A stretch of DNA of 64,000 bases from JACRCT01 sp036504155 (GCA_036504155.1 DASXVQ010000119.1:30482-94481); one strand, 5' to 3'. Counted from the stretch's first letter, positions 14,964 to 22,950 are shown. Notes: generated from the letters alone by a model not told the origin. Numbers and translations are program-made.

Positions 14964-16681
14964 TGAACGCCCGCCGCCTCCTGAACGCCGCGCTCGCCGC
15001 GGCCCTGCTGCTCGCCGCCTCCTCGACCGCCGCGCGGGCCGCGGAGAAGGGCACCGCCCAGCCCGCCGCCGACAGCGACCTGGTGCTGCGCGCGCTCGAG
15101 GACGAGGTCGCCCGCGCCAAGACGCTCTCCATGGACACGCTCGACAAGCCCTACTGGGTCGGCGGCTTCGCCCAGGACACCGAGGGCTTCGAGGTCTCCG
15201 CGGCCTTCGGCGCGCTGCTCAGCCGCGACGGCGGCAAGCGCTCGATGCTGGAGACGCAGGTCCGCGTCGGCGACATGGACCTGGACAACACCAACTTCGC
15301 CGACGACTTCTGGGGCGGCGGCTTCCGCGGCGGCGGCCAGGGCATCCCCAGCGAGCCGGACTACGACGCCCTGCGCCATTCGCTGTGGCTGCAGTTCGAC
15401 GACCGCTACAAGAAGGCCGCCGAGAACATCGCCAAGAAGCGCGCCTTCCTGCAGACCACCGAGGTCAAGGACCGCCAGCCGGACTTCACCCCGGCCGAGG
15501 TCGTCTCGCTGCTGCTGCCCCGCGAGGCCCTGAAGGTCGACCGCGAGCGCTGGACGAGGCTGGTCAAGCTGGCCTCCGCCGTCTTCCGCAACCACCCGGC
15601 CACCCACACCTGCCGCGTCTCGCTGCGCGCCTCCACCTCGCACCAGTACTTCGTCTCCACCGAGGGCGCCCGGCACCGCTTCCCCGAGCAGATCGTCCAG
15701 CTGTCCATCCAGGCCGGCACCCAGGCCCCCGACGGCATGGAGCTGCAGGCCAACTGGGAGAAGTGGGGCCGCACCGAGAAGGACCTGCCCACCGACGCCG
15801 AGATCGTGAAGGCGGCGGAGCAGGTGGCCAAGCGCCTGGAGGAGCTGGCGGCGGCGCCGGTGCCGACCGAGGACTACGCGGGCCCGGTGCTCTTCACCGG
15901 CGAGGCGGCCGCGCTCTTCTACCTGTCGACCCTGGGCGAGCCCCTGGGCCACCCGCGCGACGAGCTGGGCGCGGCCCGGCAGGGGCGGCTGGTGGACCGG
16001 GTCGGCAAGCACGTGGCGGCGAAGATCCTCAGCGTCCGCGACGACCCGAACCAGACCAGCTTCAAGGGCGTCCCGCTGCTCGGCCACTTCCCGGTGGACG
16101 ACGACTCGGTCAAGCCGATGCCGCTCAGCCTGGTCGAGGACGGCGTGCTCAAGGGCTACTACATGAGCCGCGTGCCCACGAAGCTCATCAAGCAGACCAA
16201 CGGCCACTCGCGCAACGGCGCCGGCGCCGCGGGAGTCCTGTTCGTGGAGACCAAGGCCGCCCAGCCGGTCGCCGCGCTCACCAAGCGCCTGCTCGAGCTG
16301 GCCAAGGAGGAGGACTACGACTACGGCATCGTCGTCGAGGACTTCGACACATCGATGGGGATGCGCTGGGGCCGGATGAACGAGGTGATGCTGCCGATGC
16401 CCTCGGCCATCTACCGGGTCTACGCCGACGGCCGCCGGGAAGCGGTGCGCGGCTACACCTTCAAGCCGACCAGCTTCCGCGTGCTCAAGGACATCGAGGG
16501 CCTCGGCGACGACCCGACGGTGGCCAACGTGGACCTGCGCAACCAGCGGACGAGCGCGGTGGCGCCCTCGACGCTCATCAAGATGCTCGAGCTGCAGAAG
16601 ACCAACGCCGACTTCGAGAAGCCGCCCTACACCCCGCGGCCGCTCGCGGCGGCGCCGGCCCCGGCGGCGAAGAAGAAGTAG
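14963..16681 (+). CDS. Exported TldE/PmbA-like partner lacking the metal motif
   Basis: A 572-residue paralogue of the preceding protein with its own signal peptide (residues 1-26, Ala/Leu-rich, ending ARA-AE). At the position of HEIFGH it reads LFYLSTLGEPLGHPRDE, so the metal ligands are gone. In E. coli TldD is the catalytic and TldE (PmbA) the non-catalytic half of a heterodimer, and the same split fits here. GGAGGTGA lies just before the ATG, which overlaps the upstream stop. The C-terminal domain (VVEDFDTSMGMRWGRMNEVM, then YRVYADGR) is well conserved with the partner. The tail is Pro/Ala-rich and ends in three Lys. Confidence 0.85.
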   Translation: MNARRLLNAALAAALLLAASSTAARAAEKGTAQPAADSDLVLRALEDEVARAKTLSMDTLDKPYWVGGFAQDTEGFEVSAAFGALLSRDGGKRSMLETQVRVGDMDLDNTNFADDFWGGGFRGGGQGIPSEPDYDALRHSLWLQFDDRYKKAAENIAKKRAFLQTTEVKDRQPDFTPAEVVSLLLPREALKVDRERWTRLVKLASAVFRNHPATHTCRVSLRASTSHQYFVSTEGARHRFPEQIVQLSIQAGTQAPDGMELQANWEKWGRTEKDLPTDAEIVKAAEQVAKRLEELAAAPVPTEDYAGPVLFTGEAAALFYLSTLGEPLGHPRDELGAARQGRLVDRVGKHVAAKILSVRDDPNQTSFKGVPLLGHFPVDDDSVKPMPLSLVEDGVLKGYYMSRVPTKLIKQTNGHSRNGAGAAGVLFVETKAAQPVAALTKRLLELAKEEDYDYGIVVEDFDTSMGMRWGRMNEVMLPMPSAIYRVYADGRREAVRGYTFKPTSFRVLKDIEGLGDDPTVANVDLRNQRTSAVAPSTLIKMLELQKTNADFEKPPYTPRPLAAAPAPAAKKK

Positions 16682-16684
16682 TAG

Positions 16685-16804
16685 TAGCTGCCGGCCTCCG
16701 CGCCGGGTCGCGAGCCCGAGCTTCCTCGACCTCCATCGACCGACGACTGCCGACCGACGACTGCCGACCGACGACTGCCGCTCCGGCGCGGAGGCCGGCA
16801 GCTA
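16685..16804. repeat. 22-bp perfect inverted repeat enclosing 14-bp tandem repeats
   Basis: The 22-bp arm at 16685-16706 (starting TAGCTGCCGGCC) is repeated exactly in inverse orientation at 16783-16804. Between them lie nearly three copies of a 14-bp unit CGACGACTGCCGAC (16741-16780). Related single copies of the arm occur at 17353-17380, 34658-34681, 35569-35592 and 12393-12406. It follows the stop of the TldE-like gene and may act as a transcription terminator or a REP-like element. Confidence 0.75.
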
Positions 16805-16880
16805 CCAACCGAGGGCTGGCTTCCGCCGGCCCAGGAAGCTATATCCCCCGCGCCGACTCGCTTCCGACGGAGAACTACGA

Positions 16881-17321
16881 ATGGCCACCTTGCTCGAGAT
16901 GTTCGGCGCCCAGCCCAAGCGCGGGATGGTGATCGCCGACTGCGTGACGCTGATCGACCAGGAGGTCGCCGACAAGGGCGGCCTGAGCGGCATCGCCATC
17001 AAGACGGGCTACAAGGTGGTCAAGAGCTTCAAGCCCGGCTTCGTCGCCGAGGCCGTCGACGGCTTCCTCGGCGAGTTCTCCACGGCGCTGCAGCCCATCG
17101 TCGACGACGCCCGCGCCCAGTCGAAGCCCATCGCCGCCTTCTTCTCCGCCAACCCCGGCCGGGTCGCCGAGGCGCTGCTCGCCATCACCGACGCCCGCGC
17201 GCAGCGCTCCAAGCTCGCCGTCATCAAGGCGACCTACGAGAAGCTGCGCGGCATGGCCAAGAAGAACGTCGAGGAGGCGGTGCCCCGCGTGGGCAAGCTG
17301 ATCGAGAAGCACGCGAGCTGA
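16881..17321 (+). CDS. Conserved hypothetical protein (DUF6918-like)
   Basis: A 146-residue soluble, helical protein without Cys clusters, signal peptide or membrane helix. The sequence DCVTLIDQEVADKGGLSGIA, then KTGYKVVKSFKPGFVAEAVD, and the end KKNVEEAVPRVGKLIEKHA resemble a family of about 140 residues I associate with DUF6918, of unknown function. GGAG lies nine bases before the ATG. It stands alone between repeat elements. The family link is from memory and should be taken as moderate; no function is proposed. Confidence 0.75.
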   Translation: MATLLEMFGAQPKRGMVIADCVTLIDQEVADKGGLSGIAIKTGYKVVKSFKPGFVAEAVDGFLGEFSTALQPIVDDARAQSKPIAAFFSANPGRVAEALLAITDARAQRSKLAVIKATYEKLRGMAKKNVEEAVPRVGKLIEKHAS

Positions 17322-17352
17322 TCTGGAATCCCCTCGAGGTCCTGCGCGAACA

Positions 17353-17380
17353 GTAGCGTCCGGCCTCTGTGCCGGGTCGG
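17353..17380. repeat. Copy of dispersed GTAGC-TCCGGCCTC-TGTGCCGGG element
   Basis: GTAGCGTCCGGCCTCTGTGC begins this copy, which differs from the arm at 16685-16706 at only a few positions. It is part of the intergenic stretch 17322-17712, which otherwise holds only a gene remnant (17430-17530). Confidence 0.5.
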
Positions 17381-17429
17381 CCGTTGTCGGTCCTGCGGCC
17401 GTCCGTGCCTATTCGGTTGCTCCCGCCTG

Positions 17430-17530
17430 CCCTTGCCGCGCCGGGCCGACCACTCCGAACCTGCGAGCGAACCAGTAGGCGAACACGCCGCGCGGCGCCT
17501 CGCCGGCCATCCACGCCGCGAAGCTGCATC
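17430..17530 (-). pseudogene. Remnant copy of the 3' end of the 23181-25376 lipoprotein gene, internally deleted
   Basis: On the minus strand this stretch reads ...YWFARRFGVVGPAR. That nearly repeats the C-terminus FAYWFARKFGVVDPAR of the lipoprotein at 23181-25376. At DNA level CGAACCAGTAGGCGAACA is shared. Directly after AGGCGAACA the sequence jumps to CACGCCGCGCGGCGCCTCG, which matches a segment about 90 bases further in the intact gene (near 23304-23322). AGGCGAAC occurs at both places there, so a short-repeat deletion explains the junction. No frame is intact. The rest of 17531-17712 shows nothing recognisable. Confidence 0.6.
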
Positions 17531-17712
17531 GGCCCAAGTCGTCATGGGCCCGCGACGCTGCGCCCGCGTGCAGGTAGCGCCCCGAACCGACGCCGCGCGC
17601 GAGCCACTCCGTCCCAGCCGGGACCTGCTTCCCGGCAGCTCACGACATTGCGCCCGCCGACTGAAGAGATCGATGGCCCTCCGAGGAGACCCGGTGACGC
17701 TTTGCTCCTCGG

Positions 17713-18201
17713 TCACTGAGCATCGCGCCACGCATTGCGGCAGGCCTTGAGCCGCAGGTGCAGCGGCGCCGCCTCCCCGGTCCCCAGCTCCGGGAGCCTC
17801 GACGTCTCGAACTCCACGCCGTCCTCCACGGCCACCATGAGGCGCAGCAGCCGCTCGGTCGTCGATCTCATGGCCAGCGGCTTCGTCGCGCTTTCCCAGC
17901 GGGACGCGGCCGACCTCGTGACCCCCATCCGCGCCGCGAGATCAGTCACCGTCAGCCCGAGGTGCAGCCGCAGGAAGCGGATCTCGGCGGGCGAAAGCCG
18001 CGCCGTCTTGGAGACGAGCTCGCGGGCGATGCGCCGATGGAGCCCGAGCAGGTTCTTGATGCCCAGCCCCTGCTCGCCGCACTTCGGGCAGCGATGCACC
18101 TCGACGTCGAGCAGGGTGATGCGGGCCCCCTCGATGCCCGGGTCGTACTTGCGGCTCTCGGTCCGCGACTGCATCTGGGACTCGCATTGAGGGCACTTCA
18201 T
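17713..18201 (-). CDS. MqsA/YgiT-type antitoxin with zinc ribbon and HTH
   Basis: A 162-residue DNA-binding antitoxin. The N-terminus has a zinc ribbon (C3-P-Q-C6 and C38-P-K-C41), as in MqsA/YgiT. The middle is an XRE-like helix-turn-helix (FLRLHLGLTVTDLAARMGVT, then RSAASRWESATKP). The ATG at 18201 is chosen because it overlaps the toxin stop (ATGA) and GGAGG sits five bases upstream; a TTG four codons earlier is less likely. In MqsA the HTH binds a short palindrome in its own promoter, and a 15-bp palindrome lies before this operon. The C-terminal 50 residues extend beyond the HTH and are unassigned. Confidence 0.85.
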   Translation of the reverse strand: MKCPQCESQMQSRTESRKYDPGIEGARITLLDVEVHRCPKCGEQGLGIKNLLGLHRRIARELVSKTARLSPAEIRFLRLHLGLTVTDLAARMGVTRSAASRWESATKPLAMRSTTERLLRLMVAVEDGVEFETSRLPELGTGEAAPLHLRLKACRNAWRDAQ

Positions 18202-18485
18202 CGCTTCCTCCAAGCCGTCACGACCACCGCATTCGTCTCCGAGTCAAAGGCGCACACCACGCACACGCGCTCGCGATGGAAGCGGTAGCGCCAGCTCCCT
18301 CGCTCATACTCCGCGGGCTCGAAGATCTGGCCGAACCGCAGGACGGCGAAGGCTTCGGGCTCCGTGATTCCATCGGACTTCATCCCCTTCAAGGCGTGGC
18401 TGGTGAACACCACCACGCCCTCCGGGTTGGCGAGCAGCAGCGAGAGTGTCCTCCGGGCTTCTGAGGGAGCGAGTGGTTCCCTCAT
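18198..18485 (-). CDS. DUF4258-type toxin of a toxin-antitoxin module
   Basis: A 95-residue basic protein. The pattern FTSHALKGMKSDGITEPEAF, then AVLRFGQIFEPAEYERGSWR and YRFHRERVCVVCAFD, is that of DUF4258 proteins: a His-Ala near the start, an acidic helix with a Gly turn, then beta strands. These are found as toxins beside MqsA-like zinc-ribbon/HTH antitoxins. The gene precedes the antitoxin and overlaps it by 4 nt, the toxin-first order known for mqsRA. Activity is inferred from the context; it may be an RNase of the RelE/BrnT-like fold. Confidence 0.75.
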   Translation of the reverse strand: MREPLAPSEARRTLSLLLANPEGVVVFTSHALKGMKSDGITEPEAFAVLRFGQIFEPAEYERGSWRYRFHRERVCVVCAFDSETNAVVVTAWRKR

Positions 18486-18517
18486 GCCCGCTCTCGCTCT
18501 GACGAGCCGGAGCCGTC

Positions 18518-18532
18518 GTTAACTAAGTTAAC
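18518..18532. promoter_or_regulatory. Perfect palindrome GTTAACTAAGTTAAC, likely operator of the toxin-antitoxin operon
   Basis: A 15-bp perfect palindrome, unusually AT-rich here, centred 40 bases before the toxin start. E. coli MqsA binds an AACCT-N3-AGGTT palindrome in the mqsRA promoter, so the layout (a palindrome of AT-rich half sites before a toxin-first operon) is the same. Autorepression is inferred. Confidence 0.6.
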
Positions 18533-18650
18533 ACAGACGGCTCGCCCGCGCAGCCTCGCCGGAGCCGACCACTCCCGCGCTTCGATTCTCATGCCGTCCC
18601 CCTCTCCAGGAATGCGGCAGCACTCTAGCGAGCGGGTCCGACATCCCAGG

Positions 18651-18905
18651 TCACGGCTTGCACCGCGCGTCCGTCAGCCGCACCTGCGCGCCCTTCCGCC
18701 CGTACTTTGGCGACCACGGCGTCAGCATGGCGCCAGTGGGATTGTGGACGTCGGGAGCGCAGACCAGCACGTAGGCTCCCGGATACCTCGCCGCAATCTC
18801 GCCGAGCAGGCGGTCGATCTCGTCCTTGCCGTAGCTGCGCCCGCCCCAACTCGCCGACAAGTCCGCCGCGGCGAGGACCCGCACCTCCTCGAGTGCCTCG
18901 GCCCT
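18651..18905 (-). pseudogene. 3' fragment of an unknown gene
   Basis: The minus-strand frame reads from about 18905 (IEGRAEALEEVRVLAAADLS) to a stop near 18651, ending KGAQVRLTDARCKP. Composition is that of a real protein, with balanced charges and the stretch DEIDRLLGEIAARYPGAYV, but no convincing start or ribosome site is present. At its 5' edge it meets a 5'-truncated gene piece on the other strand. No domain recognised. A short GTG-started gene (18884) is the alternative. Confidence 0.4.
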
Positions 18906-18912
18906 GCCTTCG

Positions 18913-19041
18913 ATGGGACCGGTCGAGGTGGAGGGCGAGGTCTGCTACTCGCTCGAGGACGGCATCGGCATCCGCTTCACCGTGGTGCCGACCGACGCAC
19001 TGACGGCCATCTGCAACTACATGGGTGCGACGTTGCGCTGA
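18913..19041 (+). pseudogene. C-terminal fragment of a PilZ-like protein
   Basis: Forty-two residues, with VEVEGEVCYSLEDGIGIRFT at the core and ending MGATLR. The GxV...GIGIRFT arrangement resembles the last strands of PilZ c-di-GMP-binding domains. The binding RxxxR motif that would come first is missing, so it is a truncated remnant. It lies head to head with another truncated piece, suggesting a rearrangement between them. The rest of 18486-19152 holds no gene. Confidence 0.45.
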
Positions 19042-19152
19042 GGTGAATCGCGCGGCTGCGAGGCCGACGAGTCCGGCAGTCGGGTCGCCGAAGTCGTCCG
19101 CGCTCGAGGGCCGGGCCAGCCAAACGCGTCCGGCGCTGGCGGCCCGACCGGG

Positions 19153-19776
19153 CTACCGCTCCGCGAGGATGCAGTGCCCCTGGCCGCCGCTCACGATGCG
19201 GGTCTCGGACCAGGCCCTCTGGAAGCCGGCGCCCAGCAGCAGCGCCTCCACCTCCGCGGGCGCGAAGAAGCGGAAGACCCCGCCGGTCGCCGGGAACCGC
19301 ATCCGCCGCAGTTCGGCCTCGGGCCGGATGAACAGCGCGACCCGGCCCCCGGGCTTCAGCCGCGCGTGCAGCGCCTGGGCGAACGCCGCCGCGTCGGGGA
19401 AGAAGTACAGCACGTTCACCGCGAAGATCCGGCCGAAGCTCTCCGACTCGGGCAGGCTCCCGAGGTCGCCCAGGTACAGTCGGACCCGCCCGGCGGCGAT
19501 GGCCGCCGCGTGACGGCGGCTCGCCTGCCGCACCATGGTCTCGGAGAAGTCCACGCCGGCCACGCGTCCGCCGGGCGACCGCTCGAGGGCTAGCGCCAGC
19601 GCCGCCCCGTGCCCGAAGCCGATCTCCAGGACGTCGTCGGCGTCGCCCAGGCCGAGCAGGGACAGGGTCCACTCGTTCGCAGCGCGGTTTCCGCGCTCCA
19701 TCAGGAGCGAGACGACCCGCCCCGCCAGTCCCTCGGGCTTGCGGAACTGCTCTGCCAGACGCTGCATGAACGACAT
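19153..19776 (-). CDS. Class I SAM-dependent methyltransferase
   Basis: A 207-residue methyltransferase. Motif I is VLEIGFGHGAALALAL, the acidic residue after strand 2 is in VAGVDFSE, and motif II/post-I is IFAVNVLYFFPD, followed by LKPGGRVALFIRP (motif III). The ATG at 19776 is preferred over a GTG three codons earlier because GGAGG lies at proper distance before it. A small-molecule substrate is likely given the compact fold, but none can be named. It stands alone, with no operon partner. Confidence 0.85.
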   Translation of the reverse strand: MSFMQRLAEQFRKPEGLAGRVVSLLMERGNRAANEWTLSLLGLGDADDVLEIGFGHGAALALALERSPGGRVAGVDFSETMVRQASRRHAAAIAAGRVRLYLGDLGSLPESESFGRIFAVNVLYFFPDAAAFAQALHARLKPGGRVALFIRPEAELRRMRFPATGGVFRFFAPAEVEALLLGAGFQRAWSETRIVSGGQGHCILAER

Positions 19777-20198
19777 CGGCTCCACCTCCGGATCCGCATC
19801 CGCCGGTTCAGGCGCCCCGCTCCGGGTGTTCTAGCGCAGGTCTGCGCGACGCGGCGGATTCCTTCCGCCGCGTCGCCAGGCGATGCAGGGGCCCGCTGCG
19901 CTACGCACGAGCCCGGCGCCAACATGTCCCACGTGGGACATGTACTTCTCGGCGACGGGCGGACCGTTGCTCCGGCGTCTGCTCGACGAGGAAGCCGCCC
20001 ACCTCGAGCGCCTCGCCGTCACGATCGACGTCGGCGTCGGTCTGCGCCGCACGGCCGGCGTCATGGGAGGCGACGGTGAAGCGGCAGGTGCCCAGCCGCG
20101 CGCCGCCTGCCCCGAGGACCGCCACGCTGCAGCCTGAGAAGAGCCCCACCCGATTGCAGGGAGCGCGCGCTCCGGCTTTCGAGTAGCTTGCGCGCCCG
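19777..20198. other. Intergenic region with a perfect 22-bp palindrome
   Basis: No convincing gene lies in these 422 bases. Frames on both strands are short and lack start signals. The notable element is ACATGTCCCACGTGGGACAT plus GT at 19922-19943, a perfect palindrome. It could be a dimeric repressor site or part of a lost element. The neighbouring text has some protein-like frames but no recognisable domain. Confidence 0.5.
19922..19943. promoter_or_regulatory. Perfect 22-bp palindrome centred on CACGTG
   Basis: ACATGTCCCAC and its exact complement GTGGGACATGT form a palindrome with no spacer. It is 130-150 bases before the methyltransferase start and about 260 bases before the MYG1-like gene, so it could serve either. 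The regulator is unknown. No second copy was seen in the window. Confidence 0.45.
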
Positions 20199-21059
20199 AT
20201 GATCACCCAAATCGTCACCCACCCCGGCAGCGCTCACAAAGACGACTTCCTGGCGGTCTGCCTGCTGCTGGCCCGGCACCCCGTACCCGTGGTCAGGAGA
20301 ACGCCCACCCCCGCCGAGCTCGCCGACCCGAGCGTCTGCGTGGTGGACGTCGGCTACGAGCACGCTGCCGAGCGCATGAACTTCGACCATCACCAGTTCC
20401 CGCGAGAGGACACGCCCTCCTGCGCCCTCAGCCTCGTGCTGCGCCACTTCGGGCTCTATGAGGACGCCCGACTGTTCTGCGACTGGCTGGAGCCGGCCGA
20501 GTGGCTGGACGTGCGCGGCCCCGGAAAGACGGCGGAGTGGCTGGGCGTGCGCCCCGAGATCGTCTCCCGCCTGTACTCGCCCCTGGACGGCGCCCTGCTG
20601 CAGCGCTTCGGCGCCTCCAGCGAGCACCGACCGGGAGAGCCGCTGTGGGAGGTCATGCGGATGGTGGGCGAGGACCTGGTCGGGTTCCTCGTCGGGACCC
20701 GGCAGCGGGTGGAGTTCGTCGGCCGCCACGCGACGCTGTGGAAGCTGGAGTCGCAGGGGGAGGCGTTCGAGGCCCTCTTCCTTCCCCGGACCGAGCCACT
20801 GGCCGCCGATCCCTCCGCCGATACCGAACGCTACGTGCGCATGTCCGGCCTGAGCTCGCGCGTGGCGGCGATCGTCTATCCGGACCGGCGCTCCGTCGGG
20901 TACGGCCTCACGCGCTTCGACGACCACCCCAAGCTGGACTTCTGCCGCGTCACGAGCGAGCCGGACGTCCACTTCACCCATCCCAGCGGCTTCCTCTGCA
21001 AGACTTCGGCGACCGCGGCCGAGCGGCTGCAGGCGCTGCTGCGGGCGGCTTGGCGCTGA
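20199..21059 (+). CDS. MYG1/UPF0160-like metal-dependent hydrolase
   Basis: A 286-residue protein of the MYG1 family, a DHH-related fold of putative metal-dependent exonucleases/hydrolases. Family motifs are the N-terminal THPGSAHKDDFLAVCLL (His and Asp ligands), CVVDVGYEHA, FDHHQF (the DHH-like motif) and CALSLVLRHFGLYEDA. Length is slightly below that of eukaryotic MYG1. The C-terminal part (RVAAIVYPDRRSVGYGLTRF, then HPSGFLCKTSATAAERLQAL) is also family-like. The ATG has no strong ribosome site. It stands alone. A role in nucleic acid turnover is known only for the eukaryotic homologues. Confidence 0.8.
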   Translation: MITQIVTHPGSAHKDDFLAVCLLLARHPVPVVRRTPTPAELADPSVCVVDVGYEHAAERMNFDHHQFPREDTPSCALSLVLRHFGLYEDARLFCDWLEPAEWLDVRGPGKTAEWLGVRPEIVSRLYSPLDGALLQRFGASSEHRPGEPLWEVMRMVGEDLVGFLVGTRQRVEFVGRHATLWKLESQGEAFEALFLPRTEPLAADPSADTERYVRMSGLSSRVAAIVYPDRRSVGYGLTRFDDHPKLDFCRVTSEPDVHFTHPSGFLCKTSATAAERLQALLRAAWR

Positions 21060-21242
21060 GGGCGCCTCCGTCGGGATGCTCGGCGTGGCTTGAGGAGATG
21101 CAGTGGGCGCTCGGGGGGCTGGTGAGCTGCGCCCTCTTCCGATTCCGCTCGGCGCGGCCTTCGGGGCGATTGGCGGCAAGCCGCTGGACGACGTGGCGAT
21201 CACCGACTCCGGACCGCTGAAGTAGAGCCCACGGACGGCCGG

Positions 21243-22817
21243 TCAAGGACCTGCCTTCTTCTTGAAGGCGAAGCGCTTCTGGAACGTCGCGCCTCCGGCG
21301 AAGAGGGGTGGGATGCGCCAGGCCCGGCCCGCGGCGTCGAGGCACCTTGCCACCGCTCTCGACGAACCCTGCAGCTCCGCGGACTCGACCCTTCCCGCTG
21401 CCGAGATGCGCACGGTGAGCACGGCCGCACCGTCCTTGCCGCCGCATCGCACGACATCCTCCAGGCCCCGCTCGAACACGGGGCGGAACAGCATCTCCTT
21501 CATCTCCGCGCTCGACAGAACTTCGGCAGCCGGTGCGTCGGCACCCGCGAGCGCTGCCAGCCGGTTGGCGGCGTCCTGGTCCACCAGGAACTGGTCGGCC
21601 AGCATGGCGTGGAAGATCGGATCGGCCTTCATGCGCGCGGCGGCAGCGGCGAGCTCGGTCTGCGCCGCATCGCCATTTCCTTCGGAGGCCCAGAGGCTCG
21701 TCGCCAAGGCGAGGTGAGCCATTCCGCTGTCGGGATGTGCCTGGACGAGAGCCCGCGCCAGGCCGAGACGCTGGTCTGCGGGAGCGCTCGAAAGCGCTTC
21801 GAGGCCGGGCACCAGCGCCGAGGGGTCGTGCTGGCGCGCCTGTGCGAGTTCTCCGGTGCGGCGCGCCTCGCGCTCCTCCTCCGGAAGCTCGCTCAGTCCC
21901 GTCGCCTCCATGCGGGCCCTGAGGACGTGGAAGTCGGCGGCGCCGAGCTCGCGCACCGCGAGCGTCTCGCCCACCTCGGGCGGGATCTCCACCCTCTGCA
22001 GCGGCCACTCGATGAACCACCTGCGGAAGTCGAGCTGCGCCCGCCGCTCGCGCTCCAGCATCTCGCTGTTCGGGAAGACCTTCTCGAAGGCCGTGTGCGC
22101 CTCCTGCCCCAGGGAGATGCGGTGCAGGAAGTCGTAGAAGCGCGAGCTCTCGTTCCGCATGAGGTAGCTGACCCAGAACCAGGACGAGGCGTTGCGGCGG
22201 GCCTCCTCCATCCCCGTCTCGGTCTGGCCGTCCCAGCGCCAGAGCGTCGTCAGGGGGAGCAGGGTGCCCTCGTGGCGCACGAGGTCGAGGCTCGCTGCGC
22301 TCTCGTGGCCCAGCGTGGCCGACCGCCCGTCCTCGTCGAAGCGGAGCTGGCCCAGGTAGGACGCGAGACCCACGGCGAGCCACCGCGGTGGGCCCCCGAA
22401 CAAGCCCTCCGCCGCGTAGTCGGTGTAGGCCCGCGCGAAGCTGTTGCCGCGGTCGATACGCCCGTTGGGCCCTTGTCCCCTGAAGCGCACCAGGAGCAGC
22501 GCCCCGCCCTCGGAGACCAGGCCAGAGCGTCCGTCGTGGCGCCCGTCGAAGCCGAAATCGGCGTTCGTCACGACGACCGGGAGCCGTCCCTTCGGGTCTA
22601 TCGGGAAGGTCTTGCCGACCACGTGGCGCACGCGCTCGAAGCGGACGGCGGCCTCCCGCGCGGCGTCGGCGTCGAGGTCGGTGACGATCTGGAAATGGGC
22701 AGTCGTGATCTCACGCCACGGTCGGCCGCCCTCTGCGGGGCAGCGCAGGGTGGCGCACCCGGTCGCCGCCACCAGGGCCAGCGCCAGCGCCACAGCTTTC
22801 GCGGTTCCTAGCCCCAT
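21243..22817 (-). CDS. Lipoprotein with DUF1570-like region and C-terminal TonB/AgmX-like domain
   Basis: A 524-residue lipoprotein. The signal peptide from the ATG at 22817 ends in the lipobox VAATGC (Cys near residue 20). A Met 21 codons upstream would bury the signal, so it is rejected. The first half contains PPRWLAVGLASYLGQL and resembles peptidase-like DUF1570 proteins, but the usual HExxH is absent, so catalytic activity is doubtful. The middle is helical and TPR-like (QRLGLARALVQAHPDSGMAH). The last 90 residues (VVRCGGKDGAAVLTVRISAA, then CLDAAGRAWRIPP) look like the Cys-containing TonB/AgmX C-terminal domain common in myxobacteria. Probably periplasmic, envelope-linked. Confidence 0.75.
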   Translation of the reverse strand: MGLGTAKAVALALALVAATGCATLRCPAEGGRPWREITTAHFQIVTDLDADAAREAAVRFERVRHVVGKTFPIDPKGRLPVVVTNADFGFDGRHDGRSGLVSEGGALLLVRFRGQGPNGRIDRGNSFARAYTDYAAEGLFGGPPRWLAVGLASYLGQLRFDEDGRSATLGHESAASLDLVRHEGTLLPLTTLWRWDGQTETGMEEARRNASSWFWVSYLMRNESSRFYDFLHRISLGQEAHTAFEKVFPNSEMLERERRAQLDFRRWFIEWPLQRVEIPPEVGETLAVRELGAADFHVLRARMEATGLSELPEEEREARRTGELAQARQHDPSALVPGLEALSSAPADQRLGLARALVQAHPDSGMAHLALATSLWASEGNGDAAQTELAAAAARMKADPIFHAMLADQFLVDQDAANRLAALAGADAPAAEVLSSAEMKEMLFRPVFERGLEDVVRCGGKDGAAVLTVRISAAGRVESAELQGSSRAVARCLDAAGRAWRIPPLFAGGATFQKRFAFKKKAGP

Positions 22818-22950
22818 GGGCAAACAAGCCGCCTTTCCCGAGGATGGCCGGAGCACCAAGCGTCGCACTCGGGCGTCCATTTCCAGGTGAGTGGCCTCGG
22901 ACTACCAGGGTGACCGGGGCCTGAACTGCCCCGAGGGTACTTGGTTCGAT

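Noticed and set aside
19831..20218. Short minus-strand frames in the gap before the MYG1-like gene
   Set aside because: No start signals or recognisable domains. One frame contains the palindrome, which is better explained as a DNA site.
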